DNA of 64,000 bases from the NCBI GenBank assembly GCA_003130815.1, contig QFDA01000004.1, positions 61,001 to 125,000 of the forward strand, given 5' to 3'. The DNA is from Bacteroidetes bacterium SCGC AAA795-G10. Its GTDB lineage: Bacteria > Bacteroidota > Bacteroidia > Flavobacteriales > Flavobacteriaceae. Shown one piece after another: positions 18,232-27,089 of this stretch. The translations under genes and the position numbers were made by a program. How positions within the stretch are numbered: position 1 is the stretch's first letter; every line of letters starts with the position of its first letter. The notes below the pieces were generated by a model. It saw only the letters and a program-made list of their open reading frames with translations. It was not told the origin of the DNA and ran no database searches.

Positions 18232-19392
18232 TTACTTTTTAAACTTGTGAACCTTTTTGGAACCCTCATAGATTTGAAAATGCAATAAACGAGACTCAAG
18301 TTTTCCATTAAATACTTTAATTTTCTTACTTGGTCTTAGACCGATAAATTTAGAAGCCGCTATATTAGAAGTAATTAGCCATGCGTCAGTATTAGGAAAT
18401 CCGACTTTAAAATTATCACCTATACTTTTATATAAATATTTTATATCACCTTTCAATCTATGTCCATATGGAGGATTAGTTAGAAGATGTAAATCTTTTT
18501 TATTTTCTTTTTTTATTTGAAAAAAGTCTGCTTGATCTACTTTAATAAATTTATCAAGTTTTGCATTTTTGATGTTTTCTTTTGTTTTTTTGATTGCTGA
18601 TGGTACTTTATCTGACCCTTTTATAGCTATTATTGGGTCAACAACCTTATTTAATTGACTATCAACGATATGCTTGTAAAGCTTAGCATCAAAATCATTC
18701 CACTTTTCAAAAGAAAAACTTTTCCTATTTATGTTTGCTGGAATTTTACAAGCCAACATTGCTGCTTCTATCAAAAAAGTACCACTACCACACATTGGAT
18801 CTAAAAAATCATTTCTTGCTTTCCAACCTGAAAGATTAATAAGTCCAGCTGCGAGTACTTCATTGATAGGAGCTATATTAGTTGAAGTCCTATACCCTCT
18901 TTTATGTAGCGATTCACCTGAGCTATCTAAAGAAATTGAACATAAGTTATTTTGAATGTATAAACTGATTTTAATGTCAGGCAAATTGGTATCCACGTTT
19001 GGTCTTTTGTTGTATTTTTTTCGGAAACGATCTACCAAACCATCTTTGGCCTTTTGAGAAGCATACTGAGAATGATTAAATATTGTGCCATGGACTACAC
19101 TTTCAATCATAAATTTTGAAGAAATATTCATATACTTTTCCCAAGGAAATTCATAAAACACATTGTATAATTTATTCTCATTATTAATTTTACATTTATA
19201 AATAGGCTTTAAAATTTTTAAAGCAGTTCGAAGACTAAGATTCGCTTTGTATAAAAATCCTTTATCACCTTCGAATGAAACAATACGATTACCTTTAACA
19301 ACATTTTTAGCCCCTAAACTAACCAGTTCTTTTTCTAGTAAATCCTCAAAGCCATAGAAAGTTTTTGCCAACATTTTAAAATCAACCGACAC
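18232..19392 (-). CDS. THUMP-domain class I SAM RNA methyltransferase (RlmL-like)
   Basis: The first ~165 residues match a ferredoxin-like plus THUMP RNA-binding region (AKTFYGFEDLLEKEL at the start). The rest is a UPF0020-type methyltransferase with DPMCGSGTFLIEAA for SAM binding (about residue 200) and the catalytic TNPPYGHRL (about residue 306), which points to N2-guanine methylation. It resembles the N2-guanine half of E. coli RlmL but lacks the second methyltransferase half. The rRNA or tRNA target is unknown. The start is a GTG; an ATG six codons later is an alternative. Confidence 0.88.
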   Translation of the reverse strand: MSVDFKMLAKTFYGFEDLLEKELVSLGAKNVVKGNRIVSFEGDKGFLYKANLSLRTALKILKPIYKCKINNENKLYNVFYEFPWEKYMNISSKFMIESVVHGTIFNHSQYASQKAKDGLVDRFRKKYNKRPNVDTNLPDIKISLYIQNNLCSISLDSSGESLHKRGYRTSTNIAPINEVLAAGLINLSGWKARNDFLDPMCGSGTFLIEAAMLACKIPANINRKSFSFEKWNDFDAKLYKHIVDSQLNKVVDPIIAIKGSDKVPSAIKKTKENIKNAKLDKFIKVDQADFFQIKKENKKDLHLLTNPPYGHRLKGDIKYLYKSIGDNFKVGFPNTDAWLITSNIAASKFIGLRPSKKIKVFNGKLESRLLHFQIYEGSKKVHKFKK

Positions 19393-19484
19393 TTTAATAA
19401 GAAGTTATATTCAAAGACAAAAATAATATTAATTGGATCAAATATTTTTTAATTCTGTAAGATAAATAAAACATAATCCGAATT

Positions 19485-19514
19485 TTTGAAGATAGATTTG
19501 TTTTATTAATTTCG
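19485..19514 (+). promoter_or_regulatory. Promoter of the MerC-like gene
   Basis: TTTG (19485-19488) is followed after 18 bases by TAATTTCG (19507-19514), a 7-of-8 match to the Bacteroidota -7 box TAnnTTTG with the normal -33/-7 spacing. The start codon at 19520 is only 5 bases beyond the box, which would put the transcript start at or next to the ATG and make the mRNA leaderless or nearly so. Confidence 0.5.
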
Positions 19515-19519
19515 CAGTA

Positions 19520-19924
19520 ATGAGAATCGAAGCAATAAATTCAGATAAAATAGGAATTATATCAAGTCTATTTTGCTTGTTTCACTGTGCTATTACCCCC
19601 ATCTTATTCATTTCAAAACCAGCTATTTTAAATACTTACTCAGACTCACCTGAAATATGGTGGCGTTTAGCTAGTATATTATTTATACCATTCTCGCTAT
19701 ATGCGGTCTATAGGTCAAATAAAAATACAACTAACAAGTATTTAGGATTTTTTATGTGGTTGTCCTGCTTTATTCTTTTGGCAACTATTATTAATGAAGC
19801 TTTCGAAATATTTTCCTTAGAAGAATATTTGAGTTATGGAGCATCAATTACTCTTGGATTTTTGCATGTATATAACCTAAAATATTGTACTTGTAAAGAT
19901 GATGATTGTTGCACCCATAAATGA
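19520..19924 (+). CDS. MerC domain-containing membrane protein
   Basis: This is a 134-residue inner-membrane protein with four hydrophobic segments and the MerC hallmark SSLFCLFHCAITP near the start (Cys19 and Cys23). The C-terminus is Cys/His-rich (CTCKDDDCCTHK), suggesting metal binding. MerC proteins bring mercuric ions into the cell in resistance operons, but stand-alone chromosomal copies like this one, without merA or merR, are frequent in Bacteroidota and may handle another metal. Upstream is a promoter with almost no 5' leader. Confidence 0.85.
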   Translation: MRIEAINSDKIGIISSLFCLFHCAITPILFISKPAILNTYSDSPEIWWRLASILFIPFSLYAVYRSNKNTTNKYLGFFMWLSCFILLATIINEAFEIFSLEEYLSYGASITLGFLHVYNLKYCTCKDDDCCTHK

Positions 19925-19927
19925 CGC

Positions 19928-20617
19928 TTACTTCTTTTCAATTGGATTTTTAGGCTCTTTCCATATGGTATAAAGTGAGTCTAAAGTATATGTGAGTGCT
20001 GTTGGATCCAAATCGATAATACCATCTCCATATGCCCTTTGTAAAATATCTTCTATTAAAAAGTCTTCATAAACAGTTTCAGGATCATAAGTGTCTTTCA
20101 ATGACAAATTAAACATAGAAGCAGTTGTCTGATATAAAAATGCCCTCCAACCATTCCGTAGATCTTTAACAAGCGAATGTGTTGTCTCACCTGTTTGACG
20201 ATGGACTAACTTTATTAGAATTCTTCCCTGAGATCTTGAGAGCCTTTTAAGCTCTTGTTCAAATTCAGAATATATAAATTTTTCAACTCGTTTCATGTAG
20301 ATTTTCTTTGATCTTTTTCTTTTAATTTCTTTCAATCTAATGCTAAGAGTGTCTAAACGATCTGAGGCTAGTTTAGCATAAGGATAAACTCTAAGAGTTC
20401 TATTTCTAAGTAAAACATAATCTTTTAAATCATCAATCGTTTTAAATTTTAAAGGCTGAAAAAGAACTACCTCTTTGAGACGAATTCCTGACTGTGGAAT
20501 TGAATCAGTTTCAAATTTATAGAGCAATTCTGATTCAAGACCATTTTCACTATTTTGTTGAGCAATAATAATATTTGTCAAAATTAATAGAACTGCATTT
20601 AAAAATAACCGATTCAT
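19928..20617 (-). CDS. DUF4294 domain-containing secreted protein
   Basis: This 229-residue protein has a signal peptide (residues ~1-19, MNRLFLNAVLLILTNIIIAQ). A domain with RVYPYAKLASDRL near residue 75 and LVKDLRNGWRAFLYQTTA near residue 145 follows, matching DUF4294, a family almost restricted to Bacteroidota. Central residues 95-125 are very basic and probably helical. Function is unknown; export to the periplasm is predicted. It is a single gene, convergent with the MerC-like gene and divergent from the M42 peptidase. Confidence 0.85.
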   Translation of the reverse strand: MNRLFLNAVLLILTNIIIAQQNSENGLESELLYKFETDSIPQSGIRLKEVVLFQPLKFKTIDDLKDYVLLRNRTLRVYPYAKLASDRLDTLSIRLKEIKRKRSKKIYMKRVEKFIYSEFEQELKRLSRSQGRILIKLVHRQTGETTHSLVKDLRNGWRAFLYQTTASMFNLSLKDTYDPETVYEDFLIEDILQRAYGDGIIDLDPTALTYTLDSLYTIWKEPKNPIEKK

Positions 20618-20729
20618 TTACTTAAAAATTAAGAACATATTATTCAAATTACTTTTTTTTCTAGAATAAATACACCAAGGACCAAAATTACAAATATTTT
20701 GAAGTACAATTTTTGTTACGGAATATTCT

Positions 20730-20737
20730 TATTTTTG
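20730..20737 (+). promoter_or_regulatory. Possible -7 box of the M42 peptidase gene
   Basis: TATTTTTG is a perfect TAnnTTTG box 19 bases before the start codon. The nearest upstream TTTG is only 14 bases away, shorter than the usual spacing, so the -33 part is doubtful. Confidence 0.3.
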
Positions 20738-20756
20738 ATAAATTAATTGTTTGTAG

Positions 20757-21836
20757 ATGAGTATTCTAAATAAAAAATCACTTTCATTTTTAGAGAAATA
20801 TTTAAATAATGCTTCCCCAACTGGATATGAAAGTACTGGGCAAAGACTCTGGATGGATTACCTCAAGCCATATGTGGATAATTTTATAACCGATATTTAT
20901 GGGACTGCAGTCGGTATAATTAACCCTGACTCTAAATACAAAATAGTTATTGAGGGACACTCAGATGAAATATCTTGGTATGTAAATTACATTACTGATA
21001 ATGGATTAATTTACGTCATTAGAAACGGAGGCAGCGATCATCAAATTGCTCCATCTAAATGGGTGAATATTCATACAAAAAATAGAATAATAGAAGGTGT
21101 GTTTGGCTGGCCAGCAATACACACTCGAAAACACGGCAAAGAAGAGGTTCCAAAGTTAGAAAATATTTTTATTGATATTGGTGCTAAAGATAAAAAAGAG
21201 GTTGAAAAAATGGGGGTTCATGTTGGTTGTGTAATCACATATCCTGATTCTTTTAAAATACTTAATAACAATAAATTTATTTGTCGTGCAATAGATAATA
21301 GAATAGGTGGATTTATGATTGCTGAGGTTGGTCGTCTACTACATGAAAATAAGATGAAACTACCCTTCGGATTATATATAACAAATTCCGTCCAAGAAGA
21401 AGTTGGTTTAAGAGGAGCCGAAATGATAACACAAACAATAAAACCTAATGTTGCAATAGTTACAGATGTGTGCCATGACACAACAACACCAATGATTGAT
21501 AAAAAAATTGAGGGATATACTGAGATTGGAAAAGGTCCTGTGATTTCCTATGCTCCTGCAGTTCAAAATAACTTAAGAGAAAGAATTATAGATACTGCTT
21601 CAAAGAAAAAAATACCCTTTCAAAGATTAGCCTCCTCTAGGTTTACTGGAACAGATACAGATGCTTTCGCATATAGTAATGGAGGAGTAGCCTCCGCATT
21701 AATATCACTACCTTTAAGATATATGCATACAACAGTTGAAATGGTACATCATAATGATGTTGAAAATGTAATTAAGTTGATATATGAGACTGTCCTCTCT
21801 ATTAAAAATGGGGAGTCATTTAGTTATTTTGATTAA
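20757..21836 (+). CDS. M42-family glutamyl aminopeptidase
   Basis: This is a cytosolic di-metal aminopeptidase that trims peptides, normally as a dodecamer. Metal ligands are seen in EGHSDEISW (His62, Asp64), IDNRIGG (Asp179), VQEEVGLRG (the catalytic Glu pair near 213) and DVCHD, with the C-terminal HTTVEMVHHND. Length (359 residues) is normal. Family members were once labelled endoglucanases; the metal motifs here support peptidase. It is a single gene between two divergent or convergent neighbours. Confidence 0.92.
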   Translation: MSILNKKSLSFLEKYLNNASPTGYESTGQRLWMDYLKPYVDNFITDIYGTAVGIINPDSKYKIVIEGHSDEISWYVNYITDNGLIYVIRNGGSDHQIAPSKWVNIHTKNRIIEGVFGWPAIHTRKHGKEEVPKLENIFIDIGAKDKKEVEKMGVHVGCVITYPDSFKILNNNKFICRAIDNRIGGFMIAEVGRLLHENKMKLPFGLYITNSVQEEVGLRGAEMITQTIKPNVAIVTDVCHDTTTPMIDKKIEGYTEIGKGPVISYAPAVQNNLRERIIDTASKKKIPFQRLASSRFTGTDTDAFAYSNGGVASALISLPLRYMHTTVEMVHHNDVENVIKLIYETVLSIKNGESFSYFD

Positions 21837-21854
21837 AATTAAAAGAGTCTATAA

Positions 21855-22880
21855 TCATGTTTTCTCTCTGATTAACAAGGCTTTATTAATTCGTTTTACA
21901 ATACCTGGACCTTCATAGATAAATCCAGTATACATTTGAACTAAACTAGCTCCTGCATTTAGTTTTGCGATAGCATCGTCTGGTCTATGGACTCCTCCTA
22001 CACCAATAATTGGAAAAGCATTTTTACTTTTTTTATGTAAAAACTTGATTACATCTGTACTTTTATCTTTTAATGGTAGACCACTTAGACCACCTGATTC
22101 ATTTTTTTTAGATGATTTTAGATTTACCCTACTTAAAGTTGTATTCGTAGCAATTACGCCATCTATATTTAGATTGGTTACTATTTCAACAATATCTAAC
22201 AATTGCTTTTCACTTAAATCAGGTGCAATTTTAAGAAGTATAGGTTTTGGCTGATCTTTTGTTTGATTTAAATTTGAAAGGGTTGATAAAAGTCTTTGTA
22301 AATTACTTCTGTCCTGAAGTTCTCTCAAATTTGGTGTGTTGGGAGAACTTACATTTACAACAAAGTAATCTACATAATCAAAAAGCATGTTAAAGCAATA
22401 GACATAATCTTTTATTGCATTTTGGTTAGTAGTAGTTTTATTTTTTCCAATATTACCCCCAATAAGAACACCCTTATTTTTTTTTAACCTATTGATCGCT
22501 GATTCTACCCCTTCATTATTAAAACCTAGTCTATTAATAAGCCCTTTGTCCTCTGTTAATCGGAACATGCGTTTTTTTGGATTTCCATCCTGTGGTTTTG
22601 GTGTTAAAGTTCCTATTTCAATAAAACCAAATCCAAAATTTGATAATTCATGATAAAGTTTTGCGTCCTTATCAAAACCAGCTGCAAGTCCCACTGGATT
22701 TGGAAATGTCAAACCAAATAAATGACGCTCTAATCTTTTATCTTTTATAACAAAAATCGAACGTATAAGATTTGAAATACCCGGAATTTTATTTGACAGT
22801 TTTATTAATTTGAAAACAGTATGATGTACAAATTCTGGGTCAAATAAAAAGAATAATGGTTTTAAAAGAAGCTTATACAT
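21855..22880 (-). CDS. pyrD: Dihydroorotate dehydrogenase (quinone)
   Basis: PyrD oxidises dihydroorotate to orotate in pyrimidine synthesis, passing electrons to the quinone pool. The 341-residue protein is class 2. It has an N-terminal membrane-associating helix pair ([16 protein letters not shown]), [17 protein letters not shown] for FMN and the catalytic serine in [19 protein letters not shown] and [11 protein letters not shown] follow. It lies downstream of yajC on the same strand but behind a strong intrinsic terminator, so it probably depends on read-through or its own promoter. Confidence 0.95.
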   Translation of the reverse strand: MYKLLLKPLFFLFDPEFVHHTVFKLIKLSNKIPGISNLIRSIFVIKDKRLERHLFGLTFPNPVGLAAGFDKDAKLYHELSNFGFGFIEIGTLTPKPQDGNPKKRMFRLTEDKGLINRLGFNNEGVESAINRLKKNKGVLIGGNIGKNKTTTNQNAIKDYVYCFNMLFDYVDYFVVNVSSPNTPNLRELQDRSNLQRLLSTLSNLNQTKDQPKPILLKIAPDLSEKQLLDIVEIVTNLNIDGVIATNTTLSRVNLKSSKKNESGGLSGLPLKDKSTDVIKFLHKKSKNAFPIIGVGGVHRPDDAIAKLNAGASLVQMYTGFIYEGPGIVKRINKALLIREKT

Positions 22881-22888
22881 ACTATTTT

Positions 22889-22914
22889 TAAAAAAAAACC
22901 CGCTCTCAGCGGGG
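22889..22914 (-). terminator. Intrinsic terminator after yajC
   Basis: On the minus strand a 5-bp GC-only stem (22913-22909 with 22903-22899, CCCGC/GCGGG) with a 5-base loop is followed by eight U. It starts 11 bases after the yajC stop and is the clearest terminator in the window, closing the nusB-DUF1573-yajC unit before pyrD. Confidence 0.85.
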
Positions 22915-22925
22915 ATAATAAATAA

Positions 22926-23222
22926 TCATTTTTTTGAAGGTGGAAGATTTAATTTAGAGCTGAGTTCTAGAGAAATTGCAGACCTTTCAATCTTTAATTT
23001 ACCAGCCAGGGTTTCAATTATACAGGTATTATCCTTATCATTTAGTTCCATTACCTTACCGTGTACACCACTTTTTGTGATTATTCTATCTCCTTTTTTC
23101 ATTGAATTCATAAAGTTCTTTTCTTTTTTTTGCCTACGCTGTTGTGGAAGTATTATGAAAAAGAAAAAAACAACAAGCATTAATAATAGGAAAGGAAGTT
23201 GTCCCGAGAGGCCTTCAGACAT
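22926..23222 (-). CDS. yajC: Preprotein translocase subunit YajC
   Basis: YajC is the small accessory membrane protein of the SecDF-YajC complex. The 98-residue protein has one N-terminal membrane helix (residues ~8-24). A basic QQRRQKKEKNFMNSMKKGDRIITKSGVHGKV segment (given here as its parts QQRRQKKEK and KKGDRIITKSG) and a beta-rich C-terminus match the family. It is 12 bases downstream of the DUF1573 gene and followed by a terminator. The order nusB-DUF1573-yajC is typical for flavobacteria. Confidence 0.93.
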   Translation of the reverse strand: MSEGLSGQLPFLLLMLVVFFFFIILPQQRRQKKEKNFMNSMKKGDRIITKSGVHGKVMELNDKDNTCIIETLAGKLKIERSAISLELSSKLNLPPSKK

Positions 23223-23234
23223 TATATATATATT

Positions 23235-23741
23235 TTAATTTTGTTGTCTGGCCTTTGCCTGAGCATCACGTTGTTTTTGTTTTATCGGATCAGGCGTAAC
23301 GTTAGCTTTTATACGTAACATTTCTCTTCCTGAAGAAGTGTTAGCTGATAGTGTTACAGATTTTTGTTGCATTCCAGGTTTGTTGCTTGAGTCAAAACTT
23401 ACTGTTATGGTTTCTGACTGGCCTGGTTTGATAGCAGTGTTTTTAGGATATTTTGGTACTGTACAGCCACAACTACCTCTAGCATCAACTATAATAAGAT
23501 CTGCACTTCCTGTGTTTGTGAAAGAAAATTCAGTTGTTACTTTATCTCCCTCATTAATTGTTCCAAAATCATGACTAGTTTTATTAAAGGTCATAACTGG
23601 TCCATCATTAGTTGATTTTGAGGAGGATACCTGAGTCGTTTCAACAGGTGTAGTACCATTTATTTTCTTAGCAGCACTTTCCTGACATGAGATAAAAGCA
23701 CCAAAAAGAATTAAGATAACACATGATAAAAAATTTTTCAT
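23235..23741 (-). CDS. DUF1573 domain lipoprotein
   Basis: I chose the ATG giving MKNFLSCVILILFGAFISC, a clean lipoprotein signal with Cys19 in FISC; a start 11 codons earlier would add a basic tail before the signal. The mature part contains the DUF1573 fold, an Ig-like beta sandwich with HDFGTINEGDKV and a GSCGCTVP motif, and ends in a Gln/Lys-rich tail. The family is widespread in Bacteroidota, anchored in the envelope, with unknown function. It lies between nusB and yajC. Confidence 0.88.
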   Translation of the reverse strand: MKNFLSCVILILFGAFISCQESAAKKINGTTPVETTQVSSSKSTNDGPVMTFNKTSHDFGTINEGDKVTTEFSFTNTGSADLIIVDARGSCGCTVPKYPKNTAIKPGQSETITVSFDSSNKPGMQQKSVTLSANTSSGREMLRIKANVTPDPIKQKQRDAQAKARQQN

Positions 23742-23783
23742 TTTTTTTGTTTTTAATTTAATCAAAATTAACAAAAATTGTTT

Positions 23784-24728
23784 TTACAACAAGCCTCTTC
23801 CTGTTTTCATTAGTCTATTTTCATTTTTAAAATCTTTTACCAATTTATCTAATACGCCATTGACAAAATTATTACTATTAGGAGTCGAATAATCTTTTGC
23901 AATTTCTAGATATTCATTTAATGTTACTTTTGCAGGAATATCATTAAAATGAAGTAATTCTGCAATGGCTGTTCTAAGGATTACTTTATCTATAAATGCA
24001 ATTCTGTCAGGGTCCCAATTTGGAGTTTTACCTTTTATCTCGTCTTGCAATTCACTGCTTTTAGAAATGACTATTTCAAGTAATTTGACACCATATTTCA
24101 AATCTTCTTCCTGCTGCTTTGGTTCAGGGAATTTTAGGCTATTTGAATCTTTTATATCAAAATTTTTAAACATTTTCAATAAAAATGTGTTTACTAAAGG
24201 AAGGTCTGCAATCCAATATAGATTTTGATCTTCTAAATAATTATATAAATATGATGAGGGAGCAACTATATCCTTAAATAAGTTAATAAATGAACTTTTG
24301 CAATCTTCTAAATTCGGTGACTTTATCAGAGAATATTTTTTGAAGTTTTCCGATTTAATAATTTTTAATACGAGCCTTTTAATAAACTTGAATTCTAAAT
24401 CCCAGTTAATAAAATTTTTATTTTTTATCTGACTTTCAAGTCCAGCATGATTGTCAAAAAAATCTAGAAATTTGTTTTTGGCTAAACAATTTATTCCTAA
24501 ATAATTTTCATCTTTAGTTATGCTATTTTTTTCATATGCCAAAAGTTGTTCTTTTGTATGAATTTTTAATTCTTTAAAAAGAGATAACATCAAAAGATAT
24601 AGATTATATGTTTCGAGAATACTTTTGTTAAATAATAAAATTTGGTCATCAATTTTCCTCCCCTTATCCAGACTAAAAGAGTAAACAGACTGTATAATTT
24701 TTATTCGAATATGTCTACGTGTTAACAT
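23784..24728 (-). CDS. nusB: Transcription antitermination factor NusB (long form)
   Basis: NusB binds boxA RNA with S10 to support antitermination of rRNA transcription. The C-terminal ~140 residues match NusB (IDKVILRTAIAELLHF, NEYLEIAKDYSTPNSNNFVNGVLDKL). The N-terminal ~170 residues begin with LTRRHIRIKIIQSVYSF, itself NusB-like, and are followed by a helical insertion, making 314 residues against ~140 in E. coli. This long form is usual in Bacteroidota. It is the first gene of the unit with DUF1573 and yajC. Confidence 0.9.
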   Translation of the reverse strand: MLTRRHIRIKIIQSVYSFSLDKGRKIDDQILLFNKSILETYNLYLLMLSLFKELKIHTKEQLLAYEKNSITKDENYLGINCLAKNKFLDFFDNHAGLESQIKNKNFINWDLEFKFIKRLVLKIIKSENFKKYSLIKSPNLEDCKSSFINLFKDIVAPSSYLYNYLEDQNLYWIADLPLVNTFLLKMFKNFDIKDSNSLKFPEPKQQEEDLKYGVKLLEIVISKSSELQDEIKGKTPNWDPDRIAFIDKVILRTAIAELLHFNDIPAKVTLNEYLEIAKDYSTPNSNNFVNGVLDKLVKDFKNENRLMKTGRGLL

Positions 24729-24844
24729 ATTTTTAAACTTGGTATCGTAAAATTAAATCAATAAAGTTTATGATAAATTTAATCTTTCAAAAAGTTTAAT
24801 GATTAAAATAAATACATTTTCATTTGTTTACCTTTGATAAGTTG

Positions 24845-26590
24845 ATGAGAGCGCTACAATATTTAAATAAATATTTTTACAAATACAGGACAAAACTATT
24901 TTTAGGATTCATAATCACTATTGTAGCTCGTATTTTTTCTCTTTTTGCACCTCGTTTAATTGGTAACTCATTAACTGCTGTCGAACGTTATCTAAAATCA
25001 GAAGCAAAAGACATAGAATTTATTAAAAATGTTTTATTAATAAACATATTAGTCATAATAGGGACTACCCTTATGTCTGGCTTTTTTACCTTCTTAATGC
25101 GACAAACAATTATAAATGTTTCAAGATTTATAGAATTTGATCTGAAGAATGAAATCTTTTGGCATTATCAAAAATTAACACAACGTTTTTACAAAAATAA
25201 TCGTACAGGTGATTTAATGAATCGAATAAGTGAAGACGTGGGAAAGGTTAGAATGTACGTAGGTCCTGCATTCATGTACAGTATTAATACAATTTCATTA
25301 TTTATAATTGTAATTTCATACATGCTAAGTATAGCCCCAGGATTAACTCTCTACACTTTATTACCATTACCAATATTATCTTTTACAATATATAAATTGA
25401 GTAAAGTAATTAACGTAAGAAGCACGCTTGTTCAAGAAGTTTTATCCAAAATGTCATCATATGCCCAAGAAAGTTTCACTGGAATTTCGGTAATTAAATC
25501 TTACAATATTCAAGACAAAGTTTTTTCAGATTTTGAAGATTTATCTGAAGAAAGCTATCGTAAAAATATGTCTCTAGCTAAACTTCAGGCTTGGTTTTTT
25601 CCTTTAATGATTCTACTTATAGGGTGTAGTAACCTAATCGTAATTTATATCGGTGGAAATAAATACATAAATAATGAGATTGATATTGGCGTTTTGGCTG
25701 AATTTATAATTTACGTTAACATGTTAACATGGCCGGTAGCTGTGGTTGGTTGGGTAACTTCAATTGTACAGCAAGCAGAAGCATCACAAAAGCGAATTAA
25801 TGAATTTTTAGAGGAAAAACCCGACATAATTGATGGAAAAGGTGTGAATGGTGAAATTAATGGCTCTATAGAATTTAATAATGTATCTCTTTTATATCCT
25901 GAAACAAACATTAAGGCGATTAATAAAATTAACTTAAAAATTCCTGCTGGCAGTACAATAGGAATAATTGGAAATATTGGTTCAGGTAAAACTTCTTTAT
26001 TAGACTTAATCGTTAGACTTTATGATCCAGTTGATGGAATTATTAAAATTGATGGAATTGATATTAAAAAATATACTTTAGATCAGCTTCGTAATTCTAT
26101 AAGTTATGTTCCACAAAATGCTTTTTTATTTTCAGAAACTATAGAAAGTAATATTGGCTATGGATTATTATCTGCTATATTTAAAGATATAGTTGAAGCA
26201 AGCAAAAAAGCAGCAGTTCATAGAAATATAATTAGTTTTTTGAAAGGGTACAAAACACTTTTGGGTGAAAGAGGGATAACACTTTCTGGAGGACAAATTC
26301 AAAGAGTATCAATTGCTAGAGCAATAATTAAAAATTCAAAAATTTTATTATTAGATGATTGCCTCTCAGCTGTAGATATTGACACTGAAGAGGAAATCCT
26401 GAAGCACTTAAAATCTTTTACGAAAAGTAAAACAACAATTATTGTAAGTCACAGGATTTCATCATTGAAACATGTTGACAAAATTATTGTTTTCGAAAAT
26501 GGTGAAATAGTTCAACAAGGCAAACATTCAGATTTAATAGGGGTTAAGGGCTACTACAAACAATTATTTGAAAAACAAAACGCTGAGTAA
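24845..26590 (+). CDS. ABC exporter, fused permease and ATPase
   Basis: This is a half-transporter of the MsbA/LmrA type that works as a dimer to export lipids, peptides or drugs. Six membrane helices occupy residues ~15-310. The ATPase follows, with Walker A GNIGSGKT (about 376-383), signature LSGGQ (about 480), Walker B ILLLDD (about 500) and an H-loop in VSHR. I prefer the ATG giving MRALQYLNKYF over a TTG seven codons upstream, because it matches the usual family N-terminus. The substrate is unknown. It is divergent from nusB. Confidence 0.9.
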   Translation: MRALQYLNKYFYKYRTKLFLGFIITIVARIFSLFAPRLIGNSLTAVERYLKSEAKDIEFIKNVLLINILVIIGTTLMSGFFTFLMRQTIINVSRFIEFDLKNEIFWHYQKLTQRFYKNNRTGDLMNRISEDVGKVRMYVGPAFMYSINTISLFIIVISYMLSIAPGLTLYTLLPLPILSFTIYKLSKVINVRSTLVQEVLSKMSSYAQESFTGISVIKSYNIQDKVFSDFEDLSEESYRKNMSLAKLQAWFFPLMILLIGCSNLIVIYIGGNKYINNEIDIGVLAEFIIYVNMLTWPVAVVGWVTSIVQQAEASQKRINEFLEEKPDIIDGKGVNGEINGSIEFNNVSLLYPETNIKAINKINLKIPAGSTIGIIGNIGSGKTSLLDLIVRLYDPVDGIIKIDGIDIKKYTLDQLRNSISYVPQNAFLFSETIESNIGYGLLSAIFKDIVEASKKAAVHRNIISFLKGYKTLLGERGITLSGGQIQRVSIARAIIKNSKILLLDDCLSAVDIDTEEEILKHLKSFTKSKTTIIVSHRISSLKHVDKIIVFENGEIVQQGKHSDLIGVKGYYKQLFEKQNAE

Positions 26591-26659
26591 AGCAAATAAT
26601 TTGTTTTGTTTAATTTTTTTAATAAAATTGCTTTTTATTCATAAAAAACTTCAAACAAA

Positions 26660-26980
26660 GTGTCAAATAATTTGAACGATAATCAAGAAGAAATTTTTTC
26701 TAAAGTGCTTAGAGCAGGAAGAAGGACTTATTTTTTTGATGTAAGAGAGACAAAAGCTAGCGATTACTATCTAACCATTACTGAAAGTAAAAAATTCACA
26801 AATGAAGACGGTTCGTTTTATTACAAAAAACATAAAATTTATGTTTATAAAGAAGATTTTGAAAATTTTTCAAATTTTCTGAATGAAACAATGTCATTTA
26901 TTTTTGATCAAAGAGGAGTAGAAGTTATTAGTGAACGTCATCAGAAAGATTATTCTCCTGACAGAATAAATTCAGATTAA
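26660..26980 (+). CDS. PUR-alpha-like DNA/RNA-binding protein (DUF3276)
   Basis: This 106-residue protein matches the bacterial PUR-repeat family: FSKVLRAGRRTYFFDVRETKASDYYLTITESKK near the start (read as shorter blocks, e.g. RAGRRTYFFDVR) and KIYVYKEDFENF in the middle. PUR domains bind single-stranded purine-rich nucleic acid; flavobacterial and spirochaete members act in regulation, but the target here is unknown. The start is a GTG. It follows the ABC transporter on the same strand after ~70 bases. Confidence 0.88.
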   Translation: MSNNLNDNQEEIFSKVLRAGRRTYFFDVRETKASDYYLTITESKKFTNEDGSFYYKKHKIYVYKEDFENFSNFLNETMSFIFDQRGVEVISERHQKDYSPDRINSD

Positions 26981-27011
26981 TCTTTTTTTACAATTATTAA
27001 AAAAGGATCAA

Positions 27012-27051
27012 AATTGTCTTACTAAATATAAAGACAGTAGTAAAGACAATT
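27012..27051 (+). promoter_or_regulatory. Long imperfect hairpin upstream of the redoxin gene
   Basis: AATTGTCTTACT (27012-27023) pairs with 27039-27051 over 12 base pairs with one bulged A and a 15-base loop. No U-run follows on the plus strand, so it is not an evident terminator. It could be an operator or an mRNA leader structure for the following gene, or chance in AT-rich DNA. Confidence 0.3.
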
Positions 27052-27089
27052 ATTATAATATTACTTTTTAAAATCAAAATTTAGTAGTA

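Noticed and set aside
26589..26634. AAAGCAA/TTGCTTT inverted repeat after the ABC exporter gene, followed by a few T
   Set aside because: The stem is 7 bp of mostly A/T with a loop of over 30 bases, too weak to call a terminator.
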